A program made the translations under genes and the position numbers. Below the pieces are notes generated by a model. The model had not been told where the DNA came from. It worked only from the letters and a program-made list of their open reading frames with translations, and did no database searches. A stretch of DNA of 64,000 bases. Source: Rhizobium sp. AAP43. GTDB taxonomy: Bacteria; Pseudomonadota; Alphaproteobacteria; Rhizobiales; Rhizobiaceae. The stretch covers positions 186,001 to 250,000 of the forward strand of contig NZ_LJHS01000005.1 in NCBI RefSeq assembly GCF_001296045.1. The letters run 5' to 3'. This document shows, one piece after another, positions 9,303 to 16,834 of the stretch (positions are counted from its first letter, which is position 1; the number at the start of each line of letters is the position of its first letter).

Positions 9303-10376
9303 CTACCCAAACAACCGCACATCCCGTGCCACAAAGAACGCCTCGACACTCTCCGGTGCCACCCCCTCCAGCGTCGCCGGCGACCATTTCGGGTTCCTGT
9401 CCTTGTCGATGATCGCCGCGCGGATGCCTTCGTAGAAATCGGGGACTTTCACCACCTGGAGGGTGCCGGCAAATTCGCGTTCGAGGCAGGTTTCGAGGTC
9501 CCTGGAGCGGCGGGCCTCGCGCATCATCCTGAGCGTCACCTTCAGGCTGGTCGGCGATTTCGCGCTGAGGGCGGTGAGCGTTCTGGCGGCGAGGTCGCCC
9601 TGTTCCTTTTCAAGGGCGGCGATGATCTCCTCCACCGTGTCGAAGGCGAAGCAGCGGTCGATCATGGTGCGGCCTTCGGAAAAAATGCCGGTCGGGCCGT
9701 CCACCGTATAGTCGCGGATGATCGAAGCGATTGTTGCCCCAAGGGCGGGTGCGGGGAGGGCGGCGATCCGTTCCAGAAGTTCTGTCACCCGGTCCTGCGG
9801 CACATACCAGTCGGCAAAGCCTGCGGTGATCGCGTCCGCGCCGTTCACTGCCTCGCCTGTTAGCCCCATCCAGGTGCCGAGTTCGCCGGATGCGCGGGAG
9901 AGGAGCCAGGTGGCGCCGATATCGGGGAAGAAGCCGATGCCGGTTTCGGGCATGGCGAGTTTCGTCGTTTCAGTGACGATGCGGTGGCTGCCATGGCTCG
10001 AGACACCGACGCCGCCGCCCATGGTGATGCCGTCCATCACGACGATATAGGGCTTTTTGAAACCGGCGATGCGGGCATTCAGGCGGTATTCTGCCTTGAG
10101 GAATTCCGAGGCCTTGCCATCGCCCGCCTTGCCGCTTTCATAGAACATCCTGATGTCGCCGCCGGCGCAAAGGCCACGTTCGCCCTCGCCGGTGACGAGG
10201 ACTGCTGCCACTTGGCGGTCGGCCTCGAAGGCATCGAGCGCCTTGCCGAAGGCGAGGACCATATCGTGGGAGAGACTGTTCAGCACCCGTGGCCGGTTGA
10301 GAGCGATCAGCCCGAGCGCGCCCTTTTTTGCCGTCAGGATGTCCTCACCCTGATAGTCCGCCTCCAGATAGCGCAT
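9303..10376 (-). CDS. 3-hydroxyisobutyryl-CoA hydrolase (enoyl-CoA hydratase/isomerase superfamily)
   Basis: A 357-residue crotonase-fold protein. The oxyanion-hole segments are seen as GEGERGLCAGGDIRMFYE and MDGITMGGGVGVSSHG, and the catalytic region has MPETGIGFFPDIGATWLLSR. These are signatures of 3-hydroxyisobutyryl-CoA hydrolase, which frees 3-hydroxyisobutyrate in valine breakdown. The C-terminal part with SLKVTLRMMREARRS, LEREFAG and DFYEGIRAAIIDK, together with the length, fits this group better than ordinary enoyl-CoA hydratase. It stands alone on the minus strand. A role in branched-chain amino acid catabolism would complement the nearby propionyl-CoA carboxylase, but there is no direct operon link. 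Confidence 0.88.
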   Translation of the reverse strand: MRYLEADYQGEDILTAKKGALGLIALNRPRVLNSLSHDMVLAFGKALDAFEADRQVAAVLVTGEGERGLCAGGDIRMFYESGKAGDGKASEFLKAEYRLNARIAGFKKPYIVVMDGITMGGGVGVSSHGSHRIVTETTKLAMPETGIGFFPDIGATWLLSRASGELGTWMGLTGEAVNGADAITAGFADWYVPQDRVTELLERIAALPAPALGATIASIIRDYTVDGPTGIFSEGRTMIDRCFAFDTVEEIIAALEKEQGDLAARTLTALSAKSPTSLKVTLRMMREARRSRDLETCLEREFAGTLQVVKVPDFYEGIRAAIIDKDRNPKWSPATLEGVAPESVEAFFVARDVRLFG

Positions 10377-10474
10377 GCCGTCCTCCCTTGTCTTTTGAAA
10401 GAGTTAGATATGCGTCGTGGCGAAAGGGCAAGGGCTGGGCTGTTGCGTATGGGGTAACGGAGGCTGTTGCGGCC

Positions 10475-10610
10475 TCCCTCTTCTCCCCAGCGGGGAGAAG
10501 TGCCGAGCGCATGCGAGGCGATGAGGGGGCTACGTGGCACACCTTTGGCGCTTCGCGCCCCCCTCATCCGGCCCTGCGGGCCACCTTCTCCCCGCTGGGG
10601 AGAAGAGGGA
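10475..10610. repeat. Rhizobial-type mosaic palindromic intergenic repeat
   Basis: A perfect 26-base inverted repeat forms the ends (10475-10500 against 10585-10610). Each end is itself largely palindromic around CTCCCCAGCGGGGAG. A second inverted pair lies inside (GATGAGGGGGC at 10520-10530 against GCCCCCCTCATC at 10557-10568). This design, with CCCCTCATCCG and CCTTCTCCCC blocks, is typical of abundant mosaic repeats between genes in Rhizobium and Agrobacterium genomes. It fills most of the gap between two minus-strand genes and could fold strongly in RNA, possibly ending or stabilising transcripts. Confidence 0.85.
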
Positions 10611-10663
10611 GCCTGGAACCGCGGCCGGTATCCCTATGCGATAGCCCTGCTGCCTGAGCAGGG

Positions 10664-11620
10664 TCAGCCAACGAGATTGCGCGGGGTCCCTGCGAGAAAC
10701 AGCTCGATATTCTCGATCAGCTGGTCGGCCAGTGCCTGGATGGCCTCGCGGCTGGCCCAGGCGACATGCGGTGTGAGGATGACGTTTTCGCGTGACGCAA
10801 TCCGCATCATCGGGCTGTCTACGGCCGGCGGTTCGCCATCGGTGACGTCGAAGCCGGCGCCTGATATCTGGCCCTTGTCCAGCGCCTGTTCGAGTGCCCT
10901 TTCATCGACAAGGCCGCCGCGACCGGTGTTGATCAGCAGGGGCCGTCTCTCCATCAGGCCGAATTCGCGGGCGCCGATCACACCGCGCGTTTCCGGTGTC
11001 AGCGGGCAATGCAGGGTGATGACGTCGGATCGGCGCAGCACCTCGTCGAAGGCCGTCTGGCCGGGTTTGAGGTCGGTTTCGCCGCGCCGCCCGGCGGCGA
11101 GGACCGTCATACCGAAGGCTTCGGCAATCCGGCCAACTGCCTGGCCAAGCGTTCCATGCCCGATGATGCCGAGCGTCGAGCCGCCGAGGTCAGATATCGG
11201 ATAGTCGAAATAGCAAAACTGCGCCGCCTGCTGCCAATGGCCTTCGATCACGGATTGCCGATAGGGCAGGATCGAGCGACGCAGCGCCAGCATCAGCGCG
11301 AATGTGTGCTCCGGCACCGTGTGCCTGGCATAGTTGCGGATGTTGCAGACGGCCACGCTGCGTGCCTTTGCTGCGGCAAGGTCGATGACATCGGTCCCGG
11401 TGGCGGCAACGGCGATCAGCTTTAGCCGGGTTGCGGTGGCCAGCGCATCGGCGCGGACCGGTGCTTTGTTGGTGATCACCACGTCTGCCTCACGGATGCG
11501 TTCGGCCACCTGATCGGGCCTTGTCCGGGCATGGACGATCAGTTCATGCGGCATGGCGGGCGGGCGCAGAACCGTTTCCGGCGACAGCGTGTCTCGATCG
11601 AGAAAGACGATGCGGATCAT
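10664..11620 (-). CDS. D-2-hydroxyacid dehydrogenase (glycerate dehydrogenase-like)
   Basis: A 318-residue NAD(P)-dependent D-isomer-specific 2-hydroxyacid dehydrogenase, reducing a 2-ketoacid such as hydroxypyruvate or glyoxylate. The N-terminal substrate domain precedes the Rossmann domain with LGIIGHGTLGQAVGRIAEAFGM. LINTGRGGLVDERAL carries the catalytic Arg region, and the Glu region lies around GFDVTDGEPP. The final motif NVILTPHVAWASREA holds the catalytic histidine. Length is normal. It is followed downstream by the palindromic repeat and preceded 60 bases upstream by a GST gene, so it may be read from the same promoter as the oxygenase-linked genes. The exact substrate cannot be read from sequence. 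Confidence 0.88.
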   Translation of the reverse strand: MIRIVFLDRDTLSPETVLRPPAMPHELIVHARTRPDQVAERIREADVVITNKAPVRADALATATRLKLIAVAATGTDVIDLAAAKARSVAVCNIRNYARHTVPEHTFALMLALRRSILPYRQSVIEGHWQQAAQFCYFDYPISDLGGSTLGIIGHGTLGQAVGRIAEAFGMTVLAAGRRGETDLKPGQTAFDEVLRRSDVITLHCPLTPETRGVIGAREFGLMERRPLLINTGRGGLVDERALEQALDKGQISGAGFDVTDGEPPAVDSPMMRIASRENVILTPHVAWASREAIQALADQLIENIELFLAGTPRNLVG

Positions 11621-11680
11621 GGTGGTCCTCCCTGCTTTGGCTTTGCGCTTGCCGATCTGCTGCCGGCTGGCCCCTGCATG

Positions 11681-12307
11681 TCAGTGATAGTCGGGAATGC
11701 CGGGCATGGTGATGAAGCCGGGCAGGGCGCGGAAGCGGCGCAGCCAGCGGCGAAGGGCGGGATATTCGTCATGGTCGATGCCGGCATCGCGGGAGAGGGC
11801 AAAGCTCGGCAGAAGGGCCAGATCGGCAAGCGTCGGGGTGTCGCCGACGAACCATTCGGCGCCTTCAATCTGCCGGAGCACCATATGGTCGTCCATGATG
11901 CGGAGGGCGTTTCGGGCTCTTTGACGGTCGGTGTCCGATGCGCCTGCGGCCGAAAAGAGAGCGGCCTCGCGCGCGTCGATCGCCGCCTGCAATTCGCGTC
12001 CGGCAAAGCCCAGCCATTGTTGCACGCGGCCGAAGTCTGCCGGGTCGACGGGCAGCCATTTCTGGTCGGGTGCATAGGCCCGCACGAGATAGGCGAGGAT
12101 CGCACCGGTGCCGAAGAGCCTGACGTCACCGTCTTCGAGGGTCGGCAGGGTACCGGTCGGGTTGATCGCCAGCATGGCGGGCATCTGGTGTTCCCGGCCG
12201 GGCGCCTTGTCGACGGCGACAGTCTCGAAGGGCAGGCCCAGCATGGAGAGAAGGAGGCGGACGCGAAAACCATTCTCGTCGAGGTGATAGTCGTAAAGTC
12301 TGATCAT
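11681..12307 (-). CDS. Glutathione S-transferase family protein
   Basis: A 208-residue GST. The N-terminal thioredoxin-like domain starts with MIRLYDYHLDENGFRVRLLL and contains MLAINPTGTLPTLEDGDVRLFGTGAILAYL (cis-proline and glutathione-binding segment). The helical C-terminal domain has FVGDTPTLADLALLPSF, the usual N-capping box. I chose ATG at 12307 over an upstream in-frame codon at 12361 because it overlaps the stop of the Rieske gene (TGATG), a normal coupled arrangement. Its place next to a Rieske protein and an oxygenase suggests a role in detoxifying or cleaving an aromatic or ether compound, but this is inference. Confidence 0.87.
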   Translation of the reverse strand: MIRLYDYHLDENGFRVRLLLSMLGLPFETVAVDKAPGREHQMPAMLAINPTGTLPTLEDGDVRLFGTGAILAYLVRAYAPDQKWLPVDPADFGRVQQWLGFAGRELQAAIDAREAALFSAAGASDTDRQRARNALRIMDDHMVLRQIEGAEWFVGDTPTLADLALLPSFALSRDAGIDHDEYPALRRWLRRFRALPGFITMPGIPDYH

Positions 12308-12975
12308 CACGCGGCCTTCGTCATTTCGGTTTCGAGCCTTGTGCGCAGGGCCGTTGCCCAAATCGCGAGTTCGCGGCGGATTGCGGTGGACGCCTCGCCT
12401 CCCACGGTGATGTGAAGTCCCGTCTTTGAGGTGTCGCGGGTCTGCAAGGCAAGGATTGCGGTGGCGTCGTTACCCCGCAAGGTAACCACGCCATCGGCCA
12501 AGGGCTCGGCATGCCAGCCTTGCGGTGGTGTGTCGACGACCGCTGCCCGGACGAGGGCGATGGGCTGGTCGAGAAAAAGGCTGCGGACGGGGTGTGCGTG
12601 GTCTGGAACTGCGGGCAGCTCGGCCAGGTCGGCGCCTTCGGTCGCCATCCACACTATGCCGCCTTTTTCAACCACGGCGAAGGTCGGCACCTTGATTGTC
12701 TTCGGCACGTCGAGATCGGGATGGGCGGGGATGTGCCGACACTGGCCGGCGGTATCATAGCGCCAGCCATGATAGAGGCAGGCAATGTGGTCGCCGCGTA
12801 CGAAGCCGAAGCTCATGCGCATGCCGCGATGCGGACAGCGATCTTCCCAGACATGCGGCGCGCCTGCCTCGTCACGCCAGACGACGCGCTCTTCGCCGAG
12901 AACGCGTGTGCCGGCCGACGTGCCGGGCTCGATCGAGGCGGAGAGGGCGATCGGGATCCAGGGATTGGCGGTCAT
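12307..12975 (-). CDS. Stand-alone Rieske [2Fe-2S] protein, oxygenase type
   Basis: A 222-residue protein whose first 110 residues are a complete oxygenase-type Rieske domain. PWIPIALSASIEPG and RVLGEERVVWRDEAG are followed by the cluster motif C-P-H ... C-L-Y-H with exactly 16 residues between the two pairs. In normal ring-hydroxylating oxygenases this domain is followed by a mononuclear iron catalytic domain. Here only a short unrelated tail of about 90 residues follows (GWHAEPLADGVVTLRG, HITVGGEAS). The gene facing it at 13371-14225 encodes the catalytic domain without a cluster, so this is probably the electron-delivering half of a split enzyme. It is coupled to the GST gene downstream. 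Confidence 0.88.
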   Translation of the reverse strand: MTANPWIPIALSASIEPGTSAGTRVLGEERVVWRDEAGAPHVWEDRCPHRGMRMSFGFVRGDHIACLYHGWRYDTAGQCRHIPAHPDLDVPKTIKVPTFAVVEKGGIVWMATEGADLAELPAVPDHAHPVRSLFLDQPIALVRAAVVDTPPQGWHAEPLADGVVTLRGNDATAILALQTRDTSKTGLHITVGGEASTAIRRELAIWATALRTRLETEMTKAA

Positions 12976-13253
12976 GATACGGCCTTTTCGGGCAGGTCTT
13001 GATCAAGAGAGGTGCGGCTTACGTCGAGCACGATGCAATCATAGGGCCCAAGGCTCGTTGCCATCTCGAAGGCATCGATCAGCGCTTCGGGACCGGAAAT
13101 TGCCAGCCGACAGTGGTCACGGTCGCAGGTCGCGATGTCGAGGAGGAGCGCTAAACGGGCGGCGCGGTGTTCGGCGAAGGCGGTGAAACTGTTGGGCTCG
13201 AGGCGCCCGGAAAAGGTGAAGGCGACGGTCGCGCTCTTGGCATGCTCTGTCAT
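12972..13253 (-). CDS. Small protein with acylphosphatase-like pattern
   Basis: A 93-residue protein starting MTEHAKSATVAFTFSGRLEP. A strand-helix-strand-helix order, with FAEHRAARLALLLDIATC and LAISGPEALIDAFEMATSLGPYDCIV, resembles the small ferredoxin-like fold of acylphosphatase-type domains. The canonical catalytic Arg/Asn pair is not clear, so enzymatic activity is doubtful. ATG at 13253 was preferred to a codon nine residues earlier because it follows a normal spacing. It overlaps the Rieske gene start by four bases and is the first gene of this minus-strand unit, suggesting a helper or sensor for the oxygenase system. Confidence 0.6.
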   Translation of the reverse strand: MTEHAKSATVAFTFSGRLEPNSFTAFAEHRAARLALLLDIATCDRDHCRLAISGPEALIDAFEMATSLGPYDCIVLDVSRTSLDQDLPEKAVS

Positions 13254-13370
13254 CGGATGGGGATCAACGTTGCCCTGCAATTGTGCGCGCTCTAATTTTT
13301 GGGCAATCTAGCGGTCATGCAGACGGGGTTTCAAGTGGTTTCTCCCCTTGCTCCAGAGGAAAGACGGAAA

Positions 13371-14225
13371 ATGCAGAATAGTGTCGACAGGGCTTCGCTC
13401 GACCAGTGGTATGTGCTCGATACGGAGGCTGTCATTCCCGTCGGGCGCTCGCATAACCGCCTTTTGGGCACGGATCTCACCATGGAGAAGGACGCGGACG
13501 GCCAAATCGTGGTTCGGGCGGAGGGTCGCGTCGATCCGCTGCCGCTGCGTCATCGTTTCGGCTTTCTGTGGACGACGCTCGGGTCCCCGGAGCGCGAGAT
13601 CTTTCCCCTGCCCGAAGCCGATGAGGCAGATCGGCGTTACGTGCCCTGCGGTGTCGTCACCGTCAGGGCGTCGGGTCTGAGGATCGTGGAAAACTTCCTG
13701 GACATGGCGCATTTTCCCTTCGTCCATACCGATGTGCTGGGTGCCGAGCCGCATACCGAAGTGATGCAGTATGACGTCGAGATCCGGCGCGAGGAAGACG
13801 AGGTCTGGGCAACCAATTGCGAGTTTTTCCAGCCGCAGGCTGCGCTATCCGCCACGAACGGTATTTCGACCAAATACATGTATCGGGTGATGACCCCGTT
13901 CACGACGATCCTCTACAAGACCTGTCCGAATGCGGATGACCGCTGGGATGTGATCGGCCTCTTCGTCCAGCCCCTCGATCCGGATCGCTGTCGGGCGCAT
14001 CCGATCATGTATCTGATCGATGATGTCTCGACGACCACCGAACTCATTCACTTCCAGCAGATGATTTTCCTGCAGGACCGGATCATTCTCGAAAACCAGC
14101 GACCGGTGCTCCTGCCGCTCGAGCCGCGCAAGGAAATCCCGACGCGGGCGGATGCATCGTCGATTGCCTATCGGCGTTGGCTGAAGGAAAAAGGTGTTAC
14201 CTATGGAGCGACGACCGCTGCCTGA
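13371..14225 (+). CDS. Rieske-less catalytic subunit of a ring-hydroxylating oxygenase
   Basis: A protein of about 284 residues with the catalytic domain of a ring-hydroxylating oxygenase alpha subunit. The mononuclear iron site is seen as ENFLDMAHFPFVHTD (Asp-x2-His-x4-His), followed by the usual beta-rich core. The N-terminus starts like a full alpha subunit (DQWYVLDTEAVIPVG, NRLLGTDLTM). Just where the CxH...CxxH cluster should be, it jumps to LPLRHRFGFLWTTLG, so the cluster domain has been lost. The missing domain is encoded divergently at 12307-12975. ATG 13371 has an upstream AGAGGAAAGA; earlier in-frame starts at 13299 and 13317 are possible. The substrate is unknown. Confidence 0.82.
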   Translation: MQNSVDRASLDQWYVLDTEAVIPVGRSHNRLLGTDLTMEKDADGQIVVRAEGRVDPLPLRHRFGFLWTTLGSPEREIFPLPEADEADRRYVPCGVVTVRASGLRIVENFLDMAHFPFVHTDVLGAEPHTEVMQYDVEIRREEDEVWATNCEFFQPQAALSATNGISTKYMYRVMTPFTTILYKTCPNADDRWDVIGLFVQPLDPDRCRAHPIMYLIDDVSTTTELIHFQQMIFLQDRIILENQRPVLLPLEPRKEIPTRADASSIAYRRWLKEKGVTYGATTAA

Positions 14226-14236
14226 GGGAGACAGCA

Positions 14237-14268
14237 AAAAGCCCGGAAGCGGCGGCTTCCGGGCTTTT
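14237..14268. terminator. Bidirectional hairpin terminator
   Basis: A perfect 14-base inverted repeat, AAAAGCCCGGAAGC ... GCTTCCGGGCTTTT, with a 4-base loop and A/T tracts on both sides. It sits between the convergent oxygenase subunit and csbD genes and should stop transcription from both. Confidence 0.88.
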
Positions 14269-14288
14269 CCTTAAATGCGCTGACGTGC

Positions 14289-14486
14289 TTAGTTGCGGGT
14301 CATCCAGTCATCGATCTCGCGATCGGCTTCTTCCTGGGTCTTGCCATAGGCGGCCTGGATCTTGCCGGAGAGCTCCTTGCGCTTGCCGGCGATGACGTCG
14401 AGATCGTCACCGGTGAGCTTGCCCCACTGGGTCTGGGCCTTGCCCTTGAACTGCTCCCAATTGCCTTCGACTTGATTCCAATTCAT
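14289..14486 (-). CDS. CsbD family stress-response protein
   Basis: A 65-residue hydrophilic protein with the CsbD signature: MNWNQVEGNWEQFKGKAQTQ, then WGKLTGDDLDVIAGKRKEL and YGKTQEEADREIDDW. CsbD proteins are abundant under general stress in many bacteria, but their molecular function is not established. The gene is preceded by a GGAAC-N17-CGTT promoter on the same strand at 14564-14539 and is divergent from a DUF883 gene with its own such promoter. It therefore belongs to the EcfG regulon by sequence. Length is normal for the family. Confidence 0.92.
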   Translation of the reverse strand: MNWNQVEGNWEQFKGKAQTQWGKLTGDDLDVIAGKRKELSGKIQAAYGKTQEEADREIDDWMTRN

Positions 14487-14538
14487 GGGTCACTCCCGTG
14501 TTTTGTTGTTCATCGAGGCTCGTGTCCTCGGTGGCAAT

Positions 14539-14564
14539 AACGTCTGTTCGGCCCCGGAAGTTCC
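14539..14564 (-). promoter_or_regulatory. EcfG-type promoter for csbD
   Basis: On the minus strand GGAAC (14564-14560) is followed after 17 bases by CGTT (14542-14539), the known alphaproteobacterial EcfG consensus. It lies about 53 bases upstream of the csbD start codon at 14486, a normal promoter distance. Confidence 0.8.
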
Positions 14565-14668
14565 GCTGAAAAATCGCCTTGGCTATGGCCTGGCACCCAA
14601 CCGGAAACCTCATCCCGCGCGAAAAAATGCCGCCACCTTGCACAGGTGTCGAAATCTTCTTTTGCCTT

Positions 14669-14693
14669 GGAACACTGCGCCTGCTGCGGCGTT
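14669..14693 (+). promoter_or_regulatory. EcfG-type promoter for the DUF883 gene
   Basis: GGAAC (14669-14673), 16 bases, then CGTT (14690-14693). The -10 element ends 44 bases before the ATG at 14738. It matches the EcfG consensus perfectly. Confidence 0.82.
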
Positions 14694-14737
14694 GTGGTGG
14701 TGAAACCGTATTTTCAGATCAGACAAAGGAGCCCCGC

Positions 14738-15091
14738 ATGGCCCAGATCCCGAACGCCTCGAAGAGCAAGATTGAAGCCGTGGCGGATGAGGCCGCGGAT
14801 CGCAACGAGGCGGCTGCATCAACCACTCCGGGCGCATCGAGCGAAGACATCCAGGCCGAACTTGAGACCTTGCGCCGTGACATCGCGGCATTGACCCAGA
14901 CCCTTGCTTCCTATGGCAGCGGCAAGGTTCGGGAAGCCGGTGAAGTGTCTCGCGAGTATGTCGAGAGCGCGCGTGAGACGGTCGCGAACATCGAGCAGGA
15001 TATCGAGGACTATGTCCACGCCAAGCCGTTCCAGTCGCTGGCGATTGCCGCTGGCGTCGGCTATGTGCTCGCGCTGCTCAGCCGTCGCTGA
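14738..15091 (+). CDS. DUF883 (ElaB/YqjD-like) membrane-anchored protein
   Basis: A 117-residue protein with a long charged, probably coiled-coil N-terminal part (EDIQAELETLRRDIAALTQTL, EYVESARETVANIEQDIEDYV). A single C-terminal hydrophobic segment (SLAIAAGVGYVLALLSRR) ends in arginines. This is the ElaB/YqjD/DUF883 layout, in which known members bind ribosomes or associate with the inner membrane in stationary phase. ATG 14738 has AAAGGA upstream; the longer open frame before it lacks a start site. An EcfG promoter precedes it. It ends 2 bases before the next membrane protein gene, indicating co-transcription. Confidence 0.88.
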   Translation: MAQIPNASKSKIEAVADEAADRNEAAASTTPGASSEDIQAELETLRRDIAALTQTLASYGSGKVREAGEVSREYVESARETVANIEQDIEDYVHAKPFQSLAIAAGVGYVLALLSRR

Positions 15092-15093
15092 TC

Positions 15094-15543
15094 ATGTTTC
15101 CACTGTTCAGACAATTGGGCGTCGTTGCTTTCGGCCGGGTGAAGCCGGCGGCCCGACGCTTGTCGCGCTCGCTCATTGGCGGCGCGATTGCCGCTGTGTT
15201 CGGCATGACCGCCTATGTCGCCCTTCTGGTGGCGCTCGGACTGTACCTATCTCAGTTCTTTGGTCCGGTGCTGGCAGCCCTTGGGGTGGCGGGGATCACG
15301 GCGCTTGCGGCTGGCATTGTCGTTCTCGTCGTGCAGAGGATCAATCGGCGTGCGCAACTGCGTCTCGAAGCGCGGCAGAGGGCGGCGCGATCTCGTTTGC
15401 CCGATCCAATGACTTTGCAATTGCTGGCCGGGATTCCTGCGCTCATGAAGGGGCGCTCGATCCTGACCACGGCGGCCATCGCTGCCATGGTGTTCGCTGT
15501 GGTGAAGTCCCAGGGCGCCGGCTCTCAGGCGGACGATGACTGA
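15094..15543 (+). CDS. Holin-X/phage holin family-like membrane protein
   Basis: A 149-residue membrane protein. Two adjacent hydrophobic segments (about residues 27-53 and 57-82, e.g. AAVFGMTAYVALLVALGLYL and AALGVAGITALAAGIVVLVV) are followed by an arginine-rich loop (RINRRAQLRLEARQRAARSR). A third weak segment sits near the C-terminus. The layout is that of the putative Holin-X family often found behind DUF883/YqjD genes in stress operons. Despite the family name there are no phage genes here. It starts 2 bases after the DUF883 stop and should share its EcfG promoter. Confidence 0.78.
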   Translation: MFPLFRQLGVVAFGRVKPAARRLSRSLIGGAIAAVFGMTAYVALLVALGLYLSQFFGPVLAALGVAGITALAAGIVVLVVQRINRRAQLRLEARQRAARSRLPDPMTLQLLAGIPALMKGRSILTTAAIAAMVFAVVKSQGAGSQADDD

Positions 15544-15604
15544 GTGGTTGCGATGACTGATGTGCTGGGGCCTTCCCCGGAAAAAGAGCGGCGGGCGTGA
15601 GGCG

Positions 15605-15802
15605 TCACTCCCGAGGCTCGTTCATCTTCCTCTCCGCCTCCTGCAGCCTTTCGAGCAGGTCCAGCAGGTGGTCGGGCGTGCCTTCCTCAACGATGCTGTC
15701 ATAATAGCCTCGCAACTTCGAGGCGATCAGGGCGTCTGCATTCTTTCGGCCCTCTGTGGACGATTTCGACTTGTCGCTCTTGTCGGCGCCATCGTTCCTC
15801 AT
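15605..15802 (-). CDS. nepR: NepR family anti-sigma factor (phyR-linked copy)
   Basis: A 65-residue protein with the diagnostic NepR block IASKLRGYYDSIVEEGTPDHLLDLLERLQEAE. NepR binds and silences the sigma factor EcfG until phosphorylated PhyR captures it. A longer open frame extends upstream, but MRNDGADKSDKSK at 15802 is the sensible start because the extra residues are not NepR-like and overlap the promoter region. It is divergent from phyR. A GGAAC element is present upstream on its strand (15877-15873) but no clear CGTT follows. A second nepR lies next to ecfG at 19975. Confidence 0.9.
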   Translation of the reverse strand: MRNDGADKSDKSKSSTEGRKNADALIASKLRGYYDSIVEEGTPDHLLDLLERLQEAERKMNEPRE

Positions 15803-15885
15803 ATCTTTGTCATCCACTGCATTTCTTTTCCCGAAGAGATTATGCGCTGATAAGAAGCGATCGTTGAAAAAAGTTCCAGATCGAC

Positions 15886-15910
15886 GGAACAATTTTTTGA
15901 TTTGCACGTT
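15886..15910 (+). promoter_or_regulatory. EcfG-type promoter for phyR
   Basis: GGAAC (15886-15890), an AT-rich 16-base spacer, then CGTT (15907-15910). It is 43 bases before the phyR ATG at 15954, giving the positive feedback known for this regulator. Confidence 0.85.
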
Positions 15911-15953
15911 TGAGGCCGAGTCCGCACCTATTCCATACTGATTGGAGAATTGC

Positions 15954-16748
15954 ATGTCCCTTACCGCCCGCGTCGCTGTCCACCTGCCTTACCTGAGGCG
16001 ATATGCTCGCGCTGTTACCGGCTCACAGACTTCCGGTGATGCCTATGTGGCGGCAGTCCTCGAAGCACTCATTGCCGATATCTCCGTTTTCCCGAACGTC
16101 GGTGACGACCGGGTCGCGCTTTATCGGCTGTTCGTCGCCATTTATGATTCGACCAAGGTCGAGCTTCCCCCGATTACCTCGCCCTTCGCCTGGGAGAAGC
16201 GTGCGCAGGCCAATCTGGCCGCGGTGCCGACGCGCGCCCGCCACGCCTTCCTGCTGATCACTGTGGAAGGTTTCACGGTCGCGGAAGCGGCAAGCGTGCT
16301 TGCGGTCAGCGAGGCCGGTTTCAACGCGCTGTTCAACGAGGCGTCTGCTGAAATCTCGCGCCAGGTGGCAACCGATATCATGATCATCGAGGACGAGCCG
16401 CTGATCGCGCTCGACATCGAACAGATGGTCGAGGATCTGGGTCACCGGGTTACAGGCATTGCCCGCACGCATGACGAGGCGGTTGATCTCTTCAAGCGCA
16501 CAAACCCCAAGATGGTGCTTGCCGATATCCAGCTTGCGGATGGCAGCTCGGGTATCGATGCTGTCAACGACATTCTGAAGGTCGACAGCATTCCGGTCAT
16601 CTTCATTACAGCCTTCCCCGAGCGTCTTCTCACCGGCGAGCGCCCTGAACCAGCCTTCCTGGTGACCAAGCCGTTCAACCCCGACATGGTCAAGGCACTG
16701 ATCAGCCAGGCTCTGTTTTTCAACGAACGTGTGGCCGAACAGGCTTGA
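15954..16748 (+). CDS. phyR: General stress response regulator PhyR
   Basis: A 264-residue anti-anti-sigma factor. The N-terminal two-thirds is a sigma-factor-like domain (HLPYLRRYARAVTGSQTSGDAYV; RHAFLLITVEGFTVAEAASVL, an ECF sigma4-like region). It is fused to a C-terminal receiver domain with acidic pocket IIEDEP, phosphoacceptor Asp in VLADIQLADG and lysine in VTKPFNP. Phosphorylated PhyR binds NepR and frees EcfG. ATG 15954 has GGAG six bases upstream; a TTG at 15942 is in frame but worse. It is preceded by a perfect EcfG promoter and followed by an HWE kinase gene. Confidence 0.97.
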   Translation: MSLTARVAVHLPYLRRYARAVTGSQTSGDAYVAAVLEALIADISVFPNVGDDRVALYRLFVAIYDSTKVELPPITSPFAWEKRAQANLAAVPTRARHAFLLITVEGFTVAEAASVLAVSEAGFNALFNEASAEISRQVATDIMIIEDEPLIALDIEQMVEDLGHRVTGIARTHDEAVDLFKRTNPKMVLADIQLADGSSGIDAVNDILKVDSIPVIFITAFPERLLTGERPEPAFLVTKPFNPDMVKALISQALFFNERVAEQA

Positions 16749-16834
16749 TTGAGACGAACGAAAAGAGTTCAGGCGGAGCGGCGCCAGCTGCCCCGACCTG
16801 AACCGAATTGCCGATTAAAGGCGGAGCTGGAATA

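Noticed and set aside
15094..15543. Holin-like gene as sign of a prophage
   Set aside because: No lysin, capsid, integrase or other phage gene is near; the gene follows a DUF883 gene in a stress operon.
15841..15877. Possible EcfG promoter for the phyR-linked nepR
   Set aside because: GGAAC is present on the minus strand at 15877-15873, but no CGTT or one-mismatch form occurs 16-17 bases later.
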